Translations under genes and position numbers: made by a program
Shown here: positions 26,993 to 36,417 of the stretch, piece after piece
How the letters are laid out: each line of letters begins with the position of its first letter
Numbering within the stretch: the stretch's first letter is position 1
Assembly (NCBI RefSeq): GCF_014284125.1
Contig: NZ_JACOFX010000002.1
Span: forward strand, 310,001 to 374,000
Direction: 5' to 3'
Length of the DNA: 64,000 bases
From: Undibacterium umbellatum
GTDB lineage: Bacteria; Pseudomonadota; Gammaproteobacteria; Burkholderiales; Burkholderiaceae_D
The notes under the pieces: generated by a model
The model's input: only the letters and a program-made list of their open reading frames with translations
Database searches by the model: none
What the model was told of the DNA's origin: nothing

Positions 26993-29416
26993 ATGAAAAA
27001 AACATCCATAGTCAAACTGAATATCTTTGCTGCTGCAATCCTGTCATTGACGACTATGTCAATGCCGACTACCGCGCATGCACAAAATTCTGCGCGCACT
27101 ATTGTGTCAGTAGCCCAGCAGGCCGATTATCTGGAAATCAAGACCAATGATGGTCGCTATATCCTGAAGCCGTACAGCGACAAGATCTTGGAAACCAGTT
27201 TTATTCCTGTTGCTGAAAAATTCAACCAAGCTTCGCATGCTGTCGTCCTGTCACCTGCGCGCGTCAAGACGAGTTTCAAAGAGACGGCTAGCAGCATGCT
27301 ATACCTTGCCGGTGACATCACTGTCAGCATCAGCAAATCACCGTTTCAAATTGCCTATGCCTACAAGGGCAAGCCTTTGCTGTCAGAAAAAAATGGTTAT
27401 AGCAAGACCAGGGATGCAGACGTGCTGGATTTTAATCTGGATGCAGATGAAGCTTTGTATGGTGGCGGTGCCCGTGCACTGGGTATGAACCGTCGTGGCA
27501 ATCGCCTGCCTTTGTATAACAAGGCACACTATGGCTATGAAGAGCGTTCAGAGCAAATGAACTTTGCCATGCCGCTGGTATTTTCATCGAAGATGTATGG
27601 CCTGCATTTTGATAATGCGGCAATAGGCCAGCTTGATCTCGACAGCAAGAGAAACAATGTGCTGGCTTATGAAACCATCAGCGGGCGCAAAACTTACCAG
27701 GTCATCGCAGGTGACAGCTGGGCCGACATCGTCAGCAATTACACCAGCCTGACCGGACGCCAGCCTTTGCCACCGCGCTGGACTTTTGGTAATTTCGCCA
27801 GTCGATTTGGTTATCACAATGAAGCAGAAGCGCGCAGCATACTCGATAAATTTCGCGCTGAAAAAATTCCTGTCGATGCCATCATCTTTGACCTCTATTG
27901 GTTTGGCAAGGATATCAAGGGCACCATGGGTAATCTGGAGTTTGATAAAGACAGCTTCCCCAATCCCAAGGGCATGATTGCTGACTTTGCACAGCAAGGT
28001 ATCAAGACTATCCTGATCACAGAGCCTTTTATTTTGACGACTTCAAAAAAATGGCAAGAGGCAGTCGATAAGAATATTCTGGCGACCGACAAACAGGGAA
28101 AACCGTTTACCTATGATTTTTATTTTGGGAACACTAGCCTCATCGATATCTTCAATCCACCAGCGCAAGACTGGTTCTGGAGTATTTATAAAGACTTGAA
28201 AAACATGGGCGTTGCCGGCTGGTGGGGTGATCTGGGGGAGCCGGAAGTCCATCCACCTGCCTTGCAACACAAGACCGGTAGTGCCAATGAATTGCATAAT
28301 ATCTATGGTCATCAATGGGCCAGGCTGATTGCTGATGGCTACAAGAAGGATTATCCCAATCAGCGACCTTTCATCCTCATGCGCTCTGGTTATTCAGGTT
28401 CACAAAGGCTGGGCATGATACCGTGGTCGGGTGATGTCAATCGCACCTGGGGGGGATTGCGCTCGCAACCTGAGATAGCCTTGCAGATGGGCATGCAGGG
28501 CATGGCCTATATGCATTCTGACCTGGGCGGTTTTGCCGGTGCCAATCTGGATGATGAGTTGTATGCACGCTGGTTGCAGTATGGCGTGTTCCAGCCTGTC
28601 TTCCGCCCGCATGCGCAAGAGGAAGTGGCTTCTGAACCGGTCTTGCGTGAAGCCAAGACCAGGGCCCTGGCCAAGGCAGCGATAGAGCTGCGTTACCGCA
28701 TGCTGCCGTATAACTATACCCTGGCATTTGAGAATAACCAGCGTGGCCTGCCTTTCATGCGCCCGCTGTTTTATGCAGAACCACAAAATCAGAAATTGCA
28801 AACTGTGGCTGACACTTATTTGTGGGGTGATAGTTTTCTCGTTCATCCTGTCATGAAAGCAGGAGAAAAAGAAGCCAGTGTGTATTTCCCGGCAGGTAGT
28901 ACCTGGTTTGATTTTTACACTGGTCAGCAACATCAGGGTGGTACGACTGACACAGTAAGTGTGGAGCAAGACCATATCCCGGTGTTTGTGCGTGCTGGCG
29001 CTTTTGTCCCTATGAGCCCACTGGTCCAGAATACCCGCGACTATTCAACAAAAAAAATGGAACTGCATTACTACCATGATGCTGCTATCAAGAAATCAGC
29101 GGGCAAGCTGTATGACGATGATGGCGAGACTGCGAATGCCTATGAGAAGGGGGCTTATACCCTCATGCATTTCAGCAGCCAGGCAAATGCCACGGCATTG
29201 AAAATCAGTCTGCGAACAGAAACTGGCAAGAGTGCTGAGGCGGTGGACAGGGATATCGCATTGCATATTCATCATATTCCCAGCAAGCCAGTATCAGTAA
29301 GCCTGCAGGGGAAAGCAATCGCTTTTAACTGGGATGAGTCCAAAAAGCAGCTGCATATTGATGTGCACTGGCTGAAAAACAGCAAGGCAGAGCTATCAAT
29401 AAAGTTAGGTAAATGA
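26993..29416 (+). CDS. GH31 alpha-glucosidase, exported
   Basis: An 807-residue GH31 enzyme that removes terminal glucose from alpha-glucosides. It has a signal peptide (cleavage near AHA-QNSAR), an N-terminal beta-domain with LYGGGARALGMNRRG, the (beta/alpha)8 barrel with the nucleophile Asp in WWGDLGEPE near residue 411, the acid/base Asp in PWSGDVNRTWGG near 480, and C-terminal beta-domains. It follows the amylase by 31 bases. Periplasmic hydrolysis would give glucose and maltose for the transporter and the glucokinases. Confidence 0.93.
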   Translation: MKKTSIVKLNIFAAAILSLTTMSMPTTAHAQNSARTIVSVAQQADYLEIKTNDGRYILKPYSDKILETSFIPVAEKFNQASHAVVLSPARVKTSFKETASSMLYLAGDITVSISKSPFQIAYAYKGKPLLSEKNGYSKTRDADVLDFNLDADEALYGGGARALGMNRRGNRLPLYNKAHYGYEERSEQMNFAMPLVFSSKMYGLHFDNAAIGQLDLDSKRNNVLAYETISGRKTYQVIAGDSWADIVSNYTSLTGRQPLPPRWTFGNFASRFGYHNEAEARSILDKFRAEKIPVDAIIFDLYWFGKDIKGTMGNLEFDKDSFPNPKGMIADFAQQGIKTILITEPFILTTSKKWQEAVDKNILATDKQGKPFTYDFYFGNTSLIDIFNPPAQDWFWSIYKDLKNMGVAGWWGDLGEPEVHPPALQHKTGSANELHNIYGHQWARLIADGYKKDYPNQRPFILMRSGYSGSQRLGMIPWSGDVNRTWGGLRSQPEIALQMGMQGMAYMHSDLGGFAGANLDDELYARWLQYGVFQPVFRPHAQEEVASEPVLREAKTRALAKAAIELRYRMLPYNYTLAFENNQRGLPFMRPLFYAEPQNQKLQTVADTYLWGDSFLVHPVMKAGEKEASVYFPAGSTWFDFYTGQQHQGGTTDTVSVEQDHIPVFVRAGAFVPMSPLVQNTRDYSTKKMELHYYHDAAIKKSAGKLYDDDGETANAYEKGAYTLMHFSSQANATALKISLRTETGKSAEAVDRDIALHIHHIPSKPVSVSLQGKAIAFNWDESKKQLHIDVHWLKNSKAELSIKLGK

Positions 29417-29563
29417 TATTGTCATGCCCGTTTAGAGCTTGATGCAGACTGCTTGCTACGGCAACCACTGATTTTGGACATGATTTTCAGGGTGTTTGTG
29501 GTAAATTGCGGGATTGTATTCTCTGTAAGACAATAGGCAGCAAACCGTATATATGAAGACAGC

Positions 29564-31450
29564 ATGACGACAGAACACGCACTGGTAGAACATGGTAACG
29601 CGGCAGGCTTTTCCAGCGGCCCGCGCTTGTTGGCGGATATAGGCGCAACCCATGCGCGCTTTACACTTGAGTCTTCACCGGGTGTGTTTGAATCCGTCAA
29701 GGTCTTGAAGTGTGATGAATACACCGACATCATCGCCCTGCTGCGCGCTTATCTGTCTACTGTGCCTGCCAGCAAAGTCCATCATGCGGCGTTTGCACTC
29801 GCCAATCCTATCGACGGTGACCAGGTCAGGATGACCAATCGCGACTGGGCATTTTCCATCGAAGATGTACGTCGTGAATTTGGTCTCTACACGCTGCTCA
29901 TCGTCAATGACTTTACTGCTCTGGCCATGTCCTTGCCGGGTTTGCAGGCCAAAGACCTGATGCAGGTGGGTGGTGGTACACCAGTGCCCAAATCCGTTAT
30001 CGGTGTATTGGGGCCTGGTACGGGTCTGGGTGTGTCTGGCCTGATCCCTACCTCTGATGGCTTTGTCACTCTTGGCAGTGAAGGCGGTCATGTCAATTTT
30101 GCGCCTGTGGATGAGCGTGAATATGCCATCCTGCAATTCGCCTGGAAAGAATGGCCGCATGTCTCTACCGAGCGTCTGATTTCTGGCCCCGGTATGGAGT
30201 TGATTTACCGCGCCCTGGCCGATAGAAATAACAAGAAAGTCAAAGCCCTGCCAGCGCAAGACATCATGCGTGGCGCACTGAAAACTGAAGCTGAGGCTGA
30301 CGCACTATGCCTGGAAACCCTGGAATGCTTTTGCGGCATGCTGGGCAGTTTCAGTGCCAACCTGGCTGTGACTCTGGGTGCTTTTGGTGGTATCTATATA
30401 GGCGGTGGCATTGTTCCGTTGATGGGCGATTATTTCGCCACTTCAGCCTTCCGCACACGCTTTGAAGCCAAGGGGCGTTTCACCAGTTATCTGGCACAGA
30501 TTCCCACCTTTGTGATTACGACACCCAACCCGGCGTTTTATGGTGTGTCGGCAATTTTGTCTGAACACTTGCGAGGCCGTAGTGGCGACAGCTCACTGAT
30601 GGACCGCATACAGCAAATCCAGGCAGAGCTGACACCGGCAGAGCGCCGTGTCGCTACCCTGGTGCTGGAAAACCCGCGCACGGTATTGAATGAAGCCATT
30701 GCAGAAATTGCCCGCCTGGCTGATGTCAGCCAGCCTACTGTCATCCGTTTTTGCCGTTCTCTGGGCTTTCTCGGTTTGGCTGACTTCAAACTCAAGTTTG
30801 CCAGCAGCCTGACCGGCACCATTCCTGTACGCCACAGCCAGGTACGCATGAGCGACAGCACGCATGACCTGAGTGCCAAGGTCATCGATAATACTGTGTC
30901 AGCTATCCTGAATTTCCGTGACCAGCTGGATGTGCGCTCGCTCGACCAGGCTATTGCGCTGTTACGCAAGGCGAACAAGGTTGAGTTTTATGCCATGGGC
31001 AATTCACGTGCCGTGGCACTGGATGGCCAGCATAAATTCTTCCGCTTCCGCATTCCTACAGCGTCCTATGGTGATGCGCATTTGTTTTCCATGGCAGCAG
31101 AATTGCTGAATCCGGGTGATGTTGTTATCGTCGTATCCAACTCCGGCAAATTGCCAGAATTGCTGAAAGCGGTTGATGCTGCCCGCCTGGCCGGGGCAGA
31201 TGTGATCGCGATTACGCCTAACCAGTCACCATTGGCCAAAAAGGCGACGGTTTGTCTGGCAGTGAATCATACAGAAGACAATGCTACCTTCCTTTCCATG
31301 ATTTCACGCATCCTGCAATTATTGCTGATCGATATTATCGCAGTAGGTTTGTCAGTCGATGCGCCTGACACCGACGGGGCTGGTACTGACATCAAGCGCA
31401 AGGAATTATCGCGTTTCAGTAATTTGCTGATTTCGCATCTGGATAGTTGA
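29564..31450 (+). CDS. Bifunctional glucokinase / RpiR-family (HexR-like) regulator
   Basis: A 628-residue fusion. Residues about 20-340 are a glucokinase of the Glk (not ROK) family: ATP loop LLADIGATHARFTLE, catalytic-site segment [25 protein letters not shown] and EGGHVNFAP. Residues about 345-430 are an RpiR-type helix-turn-helix (TPAERRVATLVLEN, LADVSQPTVIRFCRSLGF), and about 460-600 form a SIS sugar-phosphate-binding domain (FYAMGNSRAVALD, VVIVVSNSGKLPELL). This joins glucose phosphorylation to a HexR-like sensor in one chain, as known in Burkholderia. It is the only DNA-binding protein in the sugar region, and HexR-type sites lie in front of neighbouring units. Confidence 0.93.
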   Translation: MTTEHALVEHGNAAGFSSGPRLLADIGATHARFTLESSPGVFESVKVLKCDEYTDIIALLRAYLSTVPASKVHHAAFALANPIDGDQVRMTNRDWAFSIEDVRREFGLYTLLIVNDFTALAMSLPGLQAKDLMQVGGGTPVPKSVIGVLGPGTGLGVSGLIPTSDGFVTLGSEGGHVNFAPVDEREYAILQFAWKEWPHVSTERLISGPGMELIYRALADRNNKKVKALPAQDIMRGALKTEAEADALCLETLECFCGMLGSFSANLAVTLGAFGGIYIGGGIVPLMGDYFATSAFRTRFEAKGRFTSYLAQIPTFVITTPNPAFYGVSAILSEHLRGRSGDSSLMDRIQQIQAELTPAERRVATLVLENPRTVLNEAIAEIARLADVSQPTVIRFCRSLGFLGLADFKLKFASSLTGTIPVRHSQVRMSDSTHDLSAKVIDNTVSAILNFRDQLDVRSLDQAIALLRKANKVEFYAMGNSRAVALDGQHKFFRFRIPTASYGDAHLFSMAAELLNPGDVVIVVSNSGKLPELLKAVDAARLAGADVIAITPNQSPLAKKATVCLAVNHTEDNATFLSMISRILQLLLIDIIAVGLSVDAPDTDGAGTDIKRKELSRFSNLLISHLDS

Positions 31451-32090
31451 TTGTGTTTTGTAGCCTGTTTAGAATTAGTAGCGAGAGTGCGTTAGTTGCC
31501 TTATGGTAATATTCGAGGTAACTTAAGCGCAGTGCAAAAAGCGGAAGGTAATTTATACACGAGCCTTTTGAGCGGTACATGAGCCCCGATCACGGAATCG
31601 CAGTAAGATTTTGACAGGTACTTTGCGGCAACAGCTATGGCAGCCTCGCTGCATGTTAACGCATTCTGGATCTTTGTTGCGAATAGCTTCCAGCTCAGGA
31701 CATTCTGCATGTAATTGCTCCAGCTAGGCTTTGGCTATGCCAAGCGCAGGATAACTGGGTTTGACATACAGAACATGGAAACGAACCTGGTCAGTTAGAA
31801 TGCTGCAATCCAGCGTACGTACATGCTGTTGATCTAGAAATGCTGGTAGCAGGACTTGCTTGCATATGTGCTGTACCGCTTCAAGGTTTCGCAGTTAGTA
31901 AGCTCTGTGATGATGTAACAGCCCCCACACACAAATAATGGAGACGCAAGCCCAGTAAGACTATGAAAAAGCAGCGCGTAAACTGATCAATGCCATCAAG
32001 GCGTAAATGTTTGCAATGAATGCAATTGCCTTGATCCCTCAGCCTTCTTGTTACAATGCAGGTCTGTTTTCATATTCACGTTCAGCTTCC
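31451..32090. other. Long gap with decayed coding traces
   Basis: This 640-base gap has no convincing gene. On the minus strand the frame 31894-31553 is protein-like but has an internal TAG at 31726-31724 and no clear start. On the plus strand 31938-32006 reads METQAQ, stop, then DYEKAARKLINAIKA, stop. Both may be gene relics or chance. A TACAAT -10-like box at about 32053 may belong to the next gene. Confidence 0.4.
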
Positions 32091-32915
32091 ATGCCCGTCA
32101 CCACATCCATAGCTAATGCCTTCAAGAACTTTAGGGATAAATTTAGCGCCAGTCCTGTAGCAGAGTCAGCGCGCCCCGTATTTGCGAATTTGAATATCGA
32201 TGCGGAATTAACCCTGGCCCTGTTTGAAGTATTGACGGCAGAAGAAATCAAGCTGAGATGGCATGACAATTACCTTGCCCTGGAAGATGGCTTGTTGCTG
32301 GCAGTGGAAAGGGTGGAAACGGTCACGCTCGCTGAAGATAAATTCCGCACTTGCACACGCATCTATGCCTGCCATGCTGGCTACTTCCCGCAAGGATTAA
32401 GTGAGTACCAGCATGCCATGGGGGCGACTGAATCAGAAGCCATACTTGAGGGTTTGCGTACCTGGGCAAAGATGGATTTATTGGTGCTGCTGGATGCTAC
32501 CCGCGAGCAGCCGCTGAATTGCACAGTCATAGAAATGAACACCAGCGCAGAGACGGAAGAGGGCAAGAGTTTTCGCCAGGTGATACTTGGTCCGGTCGCC
32601 CATCTGGCCAGCCTGCCAGCACCCAAGAAAAAAGAAGAGCATCCATTTTGCCCCTGCTGCTTGTTCACAGAAAGCATGCCTGCATTTCATGATCTGTTGC
32701 AGACCAGCGATTTCATCGGCATACGACTGTTTGCATCGCGCGACAATGAGGGCAAGCTGGCTGCTGATTGTCGCGTCAATGGCGAAGATTTCTTGCCTGC
32801 AGTTGAACACCTGAAGCAGTATGCAGAAAAATGGCCACAGCGTGGGCTGGAATTCCGCAAGCAATATGTGGTCATCAGGACTGGCAAGCATAGTGTCAAT
32901 CAGGCGCAGCCTTGA
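32091..32915 (+). CDS. Uncharacterised protein with a CPCC motif (DUF6348-like)
   Basis: A 274-residue soluble protein of unknown function. It has a variable N terminus and then a domain with a GLRTWAKMDLLVLLDA helix near residue 125 and HPFCPCCLFTESMPAF near 187. I tentatively recall this pattern from the DUF6348 family. The CPCC motif suggests metal or redox chemistry but this is not shown. The start at 32091 is chosen because a promoter-like TACAAT falls between it and the earlier start at 32007. Confidence 0.6.
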   Translation: MPVTTSIANAFKNFRDKFSASPVAESARPVFANLNIDAELTLALFEVLTAEEIKLRWHDNYLALEDGLLLAVERVETVTLAEDKFRTCTRIYACHAGYFPQGLSEYQHAMGATESEAILEGLRTWAKMDLLVLLDATREQPLNCTVIEMNTSAETEEGKSFRQVILGPVAHLASLPAPKKKEEHPFCPCCLFTESMPAFHDLLQTSDFIGIRLFASRDNEGKLAADCRVNGEDFLPAVEHLKQYAEKWPQRGLEFRKQYVVIRTGKHSVNQAQP

Positions 32916-33008
32916 TCTGGTTTCGTTTGCTGAAATGTTGAATGTGATACATTTGAAATTACCATTCGCGATACGTCGCCAATTTATTATCAATGAGTGA
33001 GGAATATT

Positions 33009-33845
33009 ATGTACCGTAGCTACTTCAAGGGACAATGGAGTGAAGGCAATACGCCACTGTTTGGTGCCATGGATAATGCTGTCTGGCTGGGTTCCTCAGT
33101 GTTTGATGGTGCGCGCTCCATTCGCGGCCTGACACCGGATCTGCGTTTGCATCTGGCCCGCGTCATACAGTCGGCTCAGCGTCTGGGTTTGCAATGCCCT
33201 TACAATGTCGATGAGCTGGAAGCGCTGTGCCGCGAAGGCATAGCACTGTTCCCAGCAGATGCTGAACTGTATATACGCCCGCTGGTGTTTGGCACTGATG
33301 GTTTGCTGATCCCTGAGCCATCAACTACTGGTTTTGCGTTGACTTTATTTGATGCGCCCATGCCAGCATTTACCGGCTTCTCTGCCTGCCTGTCCAGCCT
33401 GCGTCGTCCCGATCCTTCCATGGCACCTACCGATGCCAAGGCGTCGTGCTTGTATCCAAATTCCACCAGGGCTCTGCGCGAAGCCAAAGAACGTGGTTTC
33501 GACAATGGTGTGGTTTGTGATATGCACGGCAATGTGGCTGAATTTGCCACGGCCAATCTCTTCTTTGTGACGGCAGATGATGAAATCGTCACGCCTATGG
33601 CAAACGGCAGTTTCTTGTCGGGCATCACCAGGGCGCGCGTGATCGGTTTGCTCAAGGATGATGGTAAACAAGTTTCCGAGCGCACTGTAAAACCGGAAGA
33701 ATTATTGGCGGCCAAAGAGATTTTCAATACAGGCAATTTTGCCAAGGTAACGCCTTGCACCAGATACGAAAGCCGCGAATTGCCTATAGGTGTGGTAGCG
33801 ACACGCGCCCGTGATTTGTATTTGCAATTCATGCAAAATACCTGA
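33009..33845 (+). CDS. Class IV (branched-chain type) aminotransferase
   Basis: A 278-residue PLP-dependent enzyme of fold type IV, closest to branched-chain amino acid aminotransferases. Marks are MDNAVWLGSSVFDGAR near residue 22, the PLP-lysine segment DAKASCLYPNSTRALREA near 143, ERGFDNGVVCDMHGNVAEFATANLFFV and the GITRARVI segment. It is cytoplasmic. The start at 33009 has GAGGAA upstream. The family also holds D-amino acid and aminodeoxychorismate enzymes, so substrate is uncertain. It is not functionally linked to its neighbours as far as I can see. Confidence 0.85.
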   Translation: MYRSYFKGQWSEGNTPLFGAMDNAVWLGSSVFDGARSIRGLTPDLRLHLARVIQSAQRLGLQCPYNVDELEALCREGIALFPADAELYIRPLVFGTDGLLIPEPSTTGFALTLFDAPMPAFTGFSACLSSLRRPDPSMAPTDAKASCLYPNSTRALREAKERGFDNGVVCDMHGNVAEFATANLFFVTADDEIVTPMANGSFLSGITRARVIGLLKDDGKQVSERTVKPEELLAAKEIFNTGNFAKVTPCTRYESRELPIGVVATRARDLYLQFMQNT

Positions 33846-33865
33846 TTCAGACTGACAATAAATTG

Positions 33866-34255
33866 ATGCTGAAGCGCATACATCATGCTGCAATTATTTG
33901 CTCTGATTATCGGACATCGAAGGATTTCTATACCCGGATTCTGGGCTTGAGCGTTATTGCAGAAACCTATAGAGCAGAAAGAGTTTCCTACAAGCTCGAT
34001 CTGGCCTTGCCAGATGGTTCGCAAATAGAATTATTTTCATTTCCTGATGCGCCGCCAAGGGTATCTCGACCTGAAGCCCAAGGTTTGCGTCATCTGGCAT
34101 TTGAAGTTGATGATGTGTCCGCTTGCAAAACCATACTGGAAGCCCAGGGGCTAGAGGTGGAGGATATCAGGATGGATGAATTGACTGGGCAACACTTTGT
34201 CTTTTTTGCTGACCCTGATGGCTTGCCATTGGAATTGTATGAGGCAATGCGCTAA
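33866..34255 (+). CDS. VOC-family protein (YaeR/glyoxalase-like)
   Basis: A 129-residue single-domain VOC protein with the metal-site strands IHHAAIICSDY at the N terminus, LRHLAFEVDD near 75 and HFVFFADPDGLPLELYE at the C terminus, which hold the usual His/Glu ligands. It resembles YaeR-type proteins of unknown substrate. The ATG at 33866 is preferred over the TTG one codon before. It may be cotranscribed with the aminotransferase. Confidence 0.85.
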   Translation: MLKRIHHAAIICSDYRTSKDFYTRILGLSVIAETYRAERVSYKLDLALPDGSQIELFSFPDAPPRVSRPEAQGLRHLAFEVDDVSACKTILEAQGLEVEDIRMDELTGQHFVFFADPDGLPLELYEAMR

Positions 34256-34280
34256 TAAATTCGGATAATTTGAATCAATA

Positions 34281-34315
34281 AAAAGGCCAGGGAAAGATAC
34301 GTCCCTGGCCTTTTT
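34281..34315. terminator. Bidirectional terminator
   Basis: The stem AAAGGCCAGGGA / TCCCTGGCCTTT with flanking A and T runs can stop both the VOC gene and the converging exbD genes. Confidence 0.85.
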
Positions 34316-34337
34316 ATTCATGATGAAATGATCTTGC

Positions 34338-34766
34338 TTATTTCAAGAACTGTTCATTGCCAACCATACCAATCTTGGTGACATTGAGGCGCTGTGCTGC
34401 CGCCATCACTGCTGCTACAGATTTGTAAGGTACGACAGCCACAGGGCGCAGATGTATTTCTGGCTGATCAGGCTGTGCTGCAGCTGCTGCCAGTTTAACA
34501 TCCAGCTCAGCTGGGTTAACTGCCACACCATTCCAAGAAACAGTGCCATCGAAGTCCACATCGATATTCACTACCACTGGTTCATTTTTTGGCGGATTCG
34601 ACGGCCCCTGTGGCATATTCAGATTCACTGCATGATTCTGAATAGGAATCGTGATAATCAACATGATGATCAACACCAGCATGACGTCAATCAAAGGCGT
34701 CATGTTCATTTCTATCATTACTTCTGGATCAGCAGACGCGCTGCCGGAACCTATTTGCATACCCAT
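34338..34766 (-). CDS. exbD: ExbD-family biopolymer transport protein (second copy)
   Basis: A 142-residue ExbD protein with an N-terminal cytoplasmic part, one membrane helix near 24-44 that carries the functional Asp (PLIDVMLVLIIMLIITIP), and a periplasmic domain. ExbD and ExbB use the proton gradient to drive TonB. AAAGGA precedes the start. It follows another exbD by 14 bases; two ExbD copies in one operon occur in Xanthomonas-type TonB systems and may form a heteromer. Confidence 0.92.
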   Translation of the reverse strand: MGMQIGSGSASADPEVMIEMNMTPLIDVMLVLIIMLIITIPIQNHAVNLNMPQGPSNPPKNEPVVVNIDVDFDGTVSWNGVAVNPAELDVKLAAAAAQPDQPEIHLRPVAVVPYKSVAAVMAAAQRLNVTKIGMVGNEQFLK

Positions 34767-34780
34767 AATGATTCCTTTAC

Positions 34781-35215
34781 TTAGTTCCGCGCTGGCGGTT
34801 CAATAACGAAGCCGACCTTGGCGATACCTGCACGCTGGGCTGTCAAAATGCTCTTGCCGACAAACTCATAACGGGCATTCTGGTCTCCACGGATATGCAA
34901 CTCCGGTTGCGGGACCTTGACTGCTTCTACCTTGAGTCGTTCAAACAGGGCATCTGTGCTGCCGAGCGGCTTGGTACTGCCGTTCCAGTACAGATCACCA
35001 TCCTTGTTGATCGACAAGGTGATGTTTTCCGGTTTGGTTTTGTAAATCTGGTTGTGCTCTGCCGGCAGCTTGAGCTTGATCGTGTCTGTAATCACCGGGG
35101 TGGTGATCAGGAAGATGATCAGCAAAACCAGCATGACGTCTACCAGCGGGGTGGTGTTGATGGTGCTGTTGACTTCGTCTTCGCCATCACCATCATTGCC
35201 AATTGCCATTGCCAT
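34781..35215 (-). CDS. exbD: ExbD-family biopolymer transport protein (first copy)
   Basis: A 144-residue ExbD protein with one membrane helix (PLVDVMLVLLIIFLITTPVI, about 17-37) and a periplasmic domain. It differs clearly from the downstream copy, so it is not a recent duplication. The ATG at 35215 is chosen; a GTG at 35239 would extend it into the repeat element. Between this gene and exbB lies a palindromic repeat of about 150 bp, yet the order tonB-exbB-exbD-exbD is kept. Confidence 0.92.
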   Translation of the reverse strand: MAMAIGNDGDGEDEVNSTINTTPLVDVMLVLLIIFLITTPVITDTIKLKLPAEHNQIYKTKPENITLSINKDGDLYWNGSTKPLGSTDALFERLKVEAVKVPQPELHIRGDQNARYEFVGKSILTAQRAGIAKVGFVIEPPARN

Positions 35216-35238
35216 AATGTGTTCTCTTTCAGATTTCA

Positions 35239-35389
35239 CGAAGACCCTTTAGACCACTCAACACAGAGGCAAAGAGACACAGAGGAAGGCGGAAAGGACC
35301 TTGTTCGCCATCGCTTGCAAGTCACCTCCCGGATTTTCTCTGTGGTTTTTCTCTGTGTCTCTGTGCCTCTGTGGTTAAGGGTCTTCGGG
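35239..35389. repeat. Palindromic dispersed repeat, copy 1
   Basis: The left end has CGAAGACCCTTT followed by CACAGAGGCAAAGAGACACA; the right end has the inverted form (CTCTGTGTCTCTGTGCCTCT, then AAGGGTCTTCG). The middle part is unlike copy 2 at 41511. It lies between exbB and exbD. It looks like a non-coding MITE/REP-type element that folds into a long hairpin. Confidence 0.8.
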
Positions 35390-35409
35390 TTTTAATCAGT
35401 TATTGCCAA

Positions 35410-36291
35410 TTACTTCTTGGCAGCTGTCTTGCCCATGTTGCCGGACAGAACTACAGAATGCAGGTCAGCGGAAAAAGCACGGACTTCTTCCATGGCGCTC
35501 TTGTTGCGGCGTACCAGGAAGTTGTAACCCAGAACGGCAGGAACAGCCACAGCCAGACCAATCGCGGTCATGATCAGCGCTTCACCAACAGGGCCCGCTA
35601 CTTTGTCGATCGATGCCTGACCGGACATACCGATGGCTGTCAGCGCATGGTAGATACCCCATACTGTACCGAACAGACCTACGAACGGTGCTGTGGAACC
35701 AACTGTTGCCAGGAATGCCAGGCCGTCTTGCAGGCGGCTTTGGACTTTTTCCACAGCGCGCTGGATGGACATGGATACCCAGGTGTTCAAATCGATTTGT
35801 TCCAGCAAAGCACCTTCATGGTGTTCTGTGGCTTTGATGCCAGAGTCAGCGATGAAGCGGAATGGGCTGCCTTCTTTCAGGGAAGCGGCACCGGCTTGTA
35901 CGGAGGCTGCTTTCCAGAACTTGGTACGGGCATCTGTTGCCTGGCCGGACAGTTTGACCTGGTCGATGATTTTGGTGATGAGGATGTACCAGCTACCCAT
36001 GGACATGATGACCATGATGATGAGTGTGCCTTTGGCAACGAAGTCACCTGTTTTCCAGAGGGCGTCGAGGCCGTATGGATTTTCTATCACTTCTTTGGCT
36101 GCTGCTGGGGCAACTGCGGGAGCGCCAGCATCGGCGGGGGCAGCTGGAGCGGCGGCAGCTTCAGCAGCAGGAGCGGCTGGAGCAGGGGCGGCAGCAGAAG
36201 CTGGACCTTGAGCGGAGGCAGGAGCGACGGCAACGGCGGCTGTCAAAGCCAGGAGTGTTGCAGCCAGGAATGCGGAGAAACGGGTTTTCAT
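35410..36291 (-). CDS. exbB: ExbB/TolQ/MotA-family proton channel protein with long N-terminal extension
   Basis: A 293-residue ExbB-family protein. It has a cleavable signal peptide (ending near ASA-QGP), an Ala/Pro-rich periplasmic stretch of about 45 residues, then three membrane helices of the MotA/TolQ/ExbB domain with the RAVEKVQSRLQDGLAFLATVGSTAPFVGLFGTVWGI family block in parts and GEALIMTAIGLAVAVPAVLGYN. The start at 36291 has AAGGAAG upstream; an earlier start at 36375 would spoil the signal peptide. It powers TonB with ExbD. Confidence 0.93.
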   Translation of the reverse strand: MKTRFSAFLAATLLALTAAVAVAPASAQGPASAAAPAPAAPAAEAAAAPAAPADAGAPAVAPAAAKEVIENPYGLDALWKTGDFVAKGTLIIMVIMSMGSWYILITKIIDQVKLSGQATDARTKFWKAASVQAGAASLKEGSPFRFIADSGIKATEHHEGALLEQIDLNTWVSMSIQRAVEKVQSRLQDGLAFLATVGSTAPFVGLFGTVWGIYHALTAIGMSGQASIDKVAGPVGEALIMTAIGLAVAVPAVLGYNFLVRRNKSAMEEVRAFSADLHSVVLSGNMGKTAAKK

Positions 36292-36417
36292 TGAGGTGCT
36301 TCCTTTTAACAAAATAAGGTTGGTATTGCTTACTGCTGTTTTATTTACTGCTGTTTTAAGATTTAATTTTTTCATTAAACTTGTTTTGTGCCGCCAAGTA
36401 GCCTGCGCAGGTTTCGA

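Noticed and set aside
35371..36294. Plus-strand Gly/Ser-rich frame opposite exbB
   Set aside because: Antisense of the Ala/Pro-rich ExbB extension; low-complexity only.
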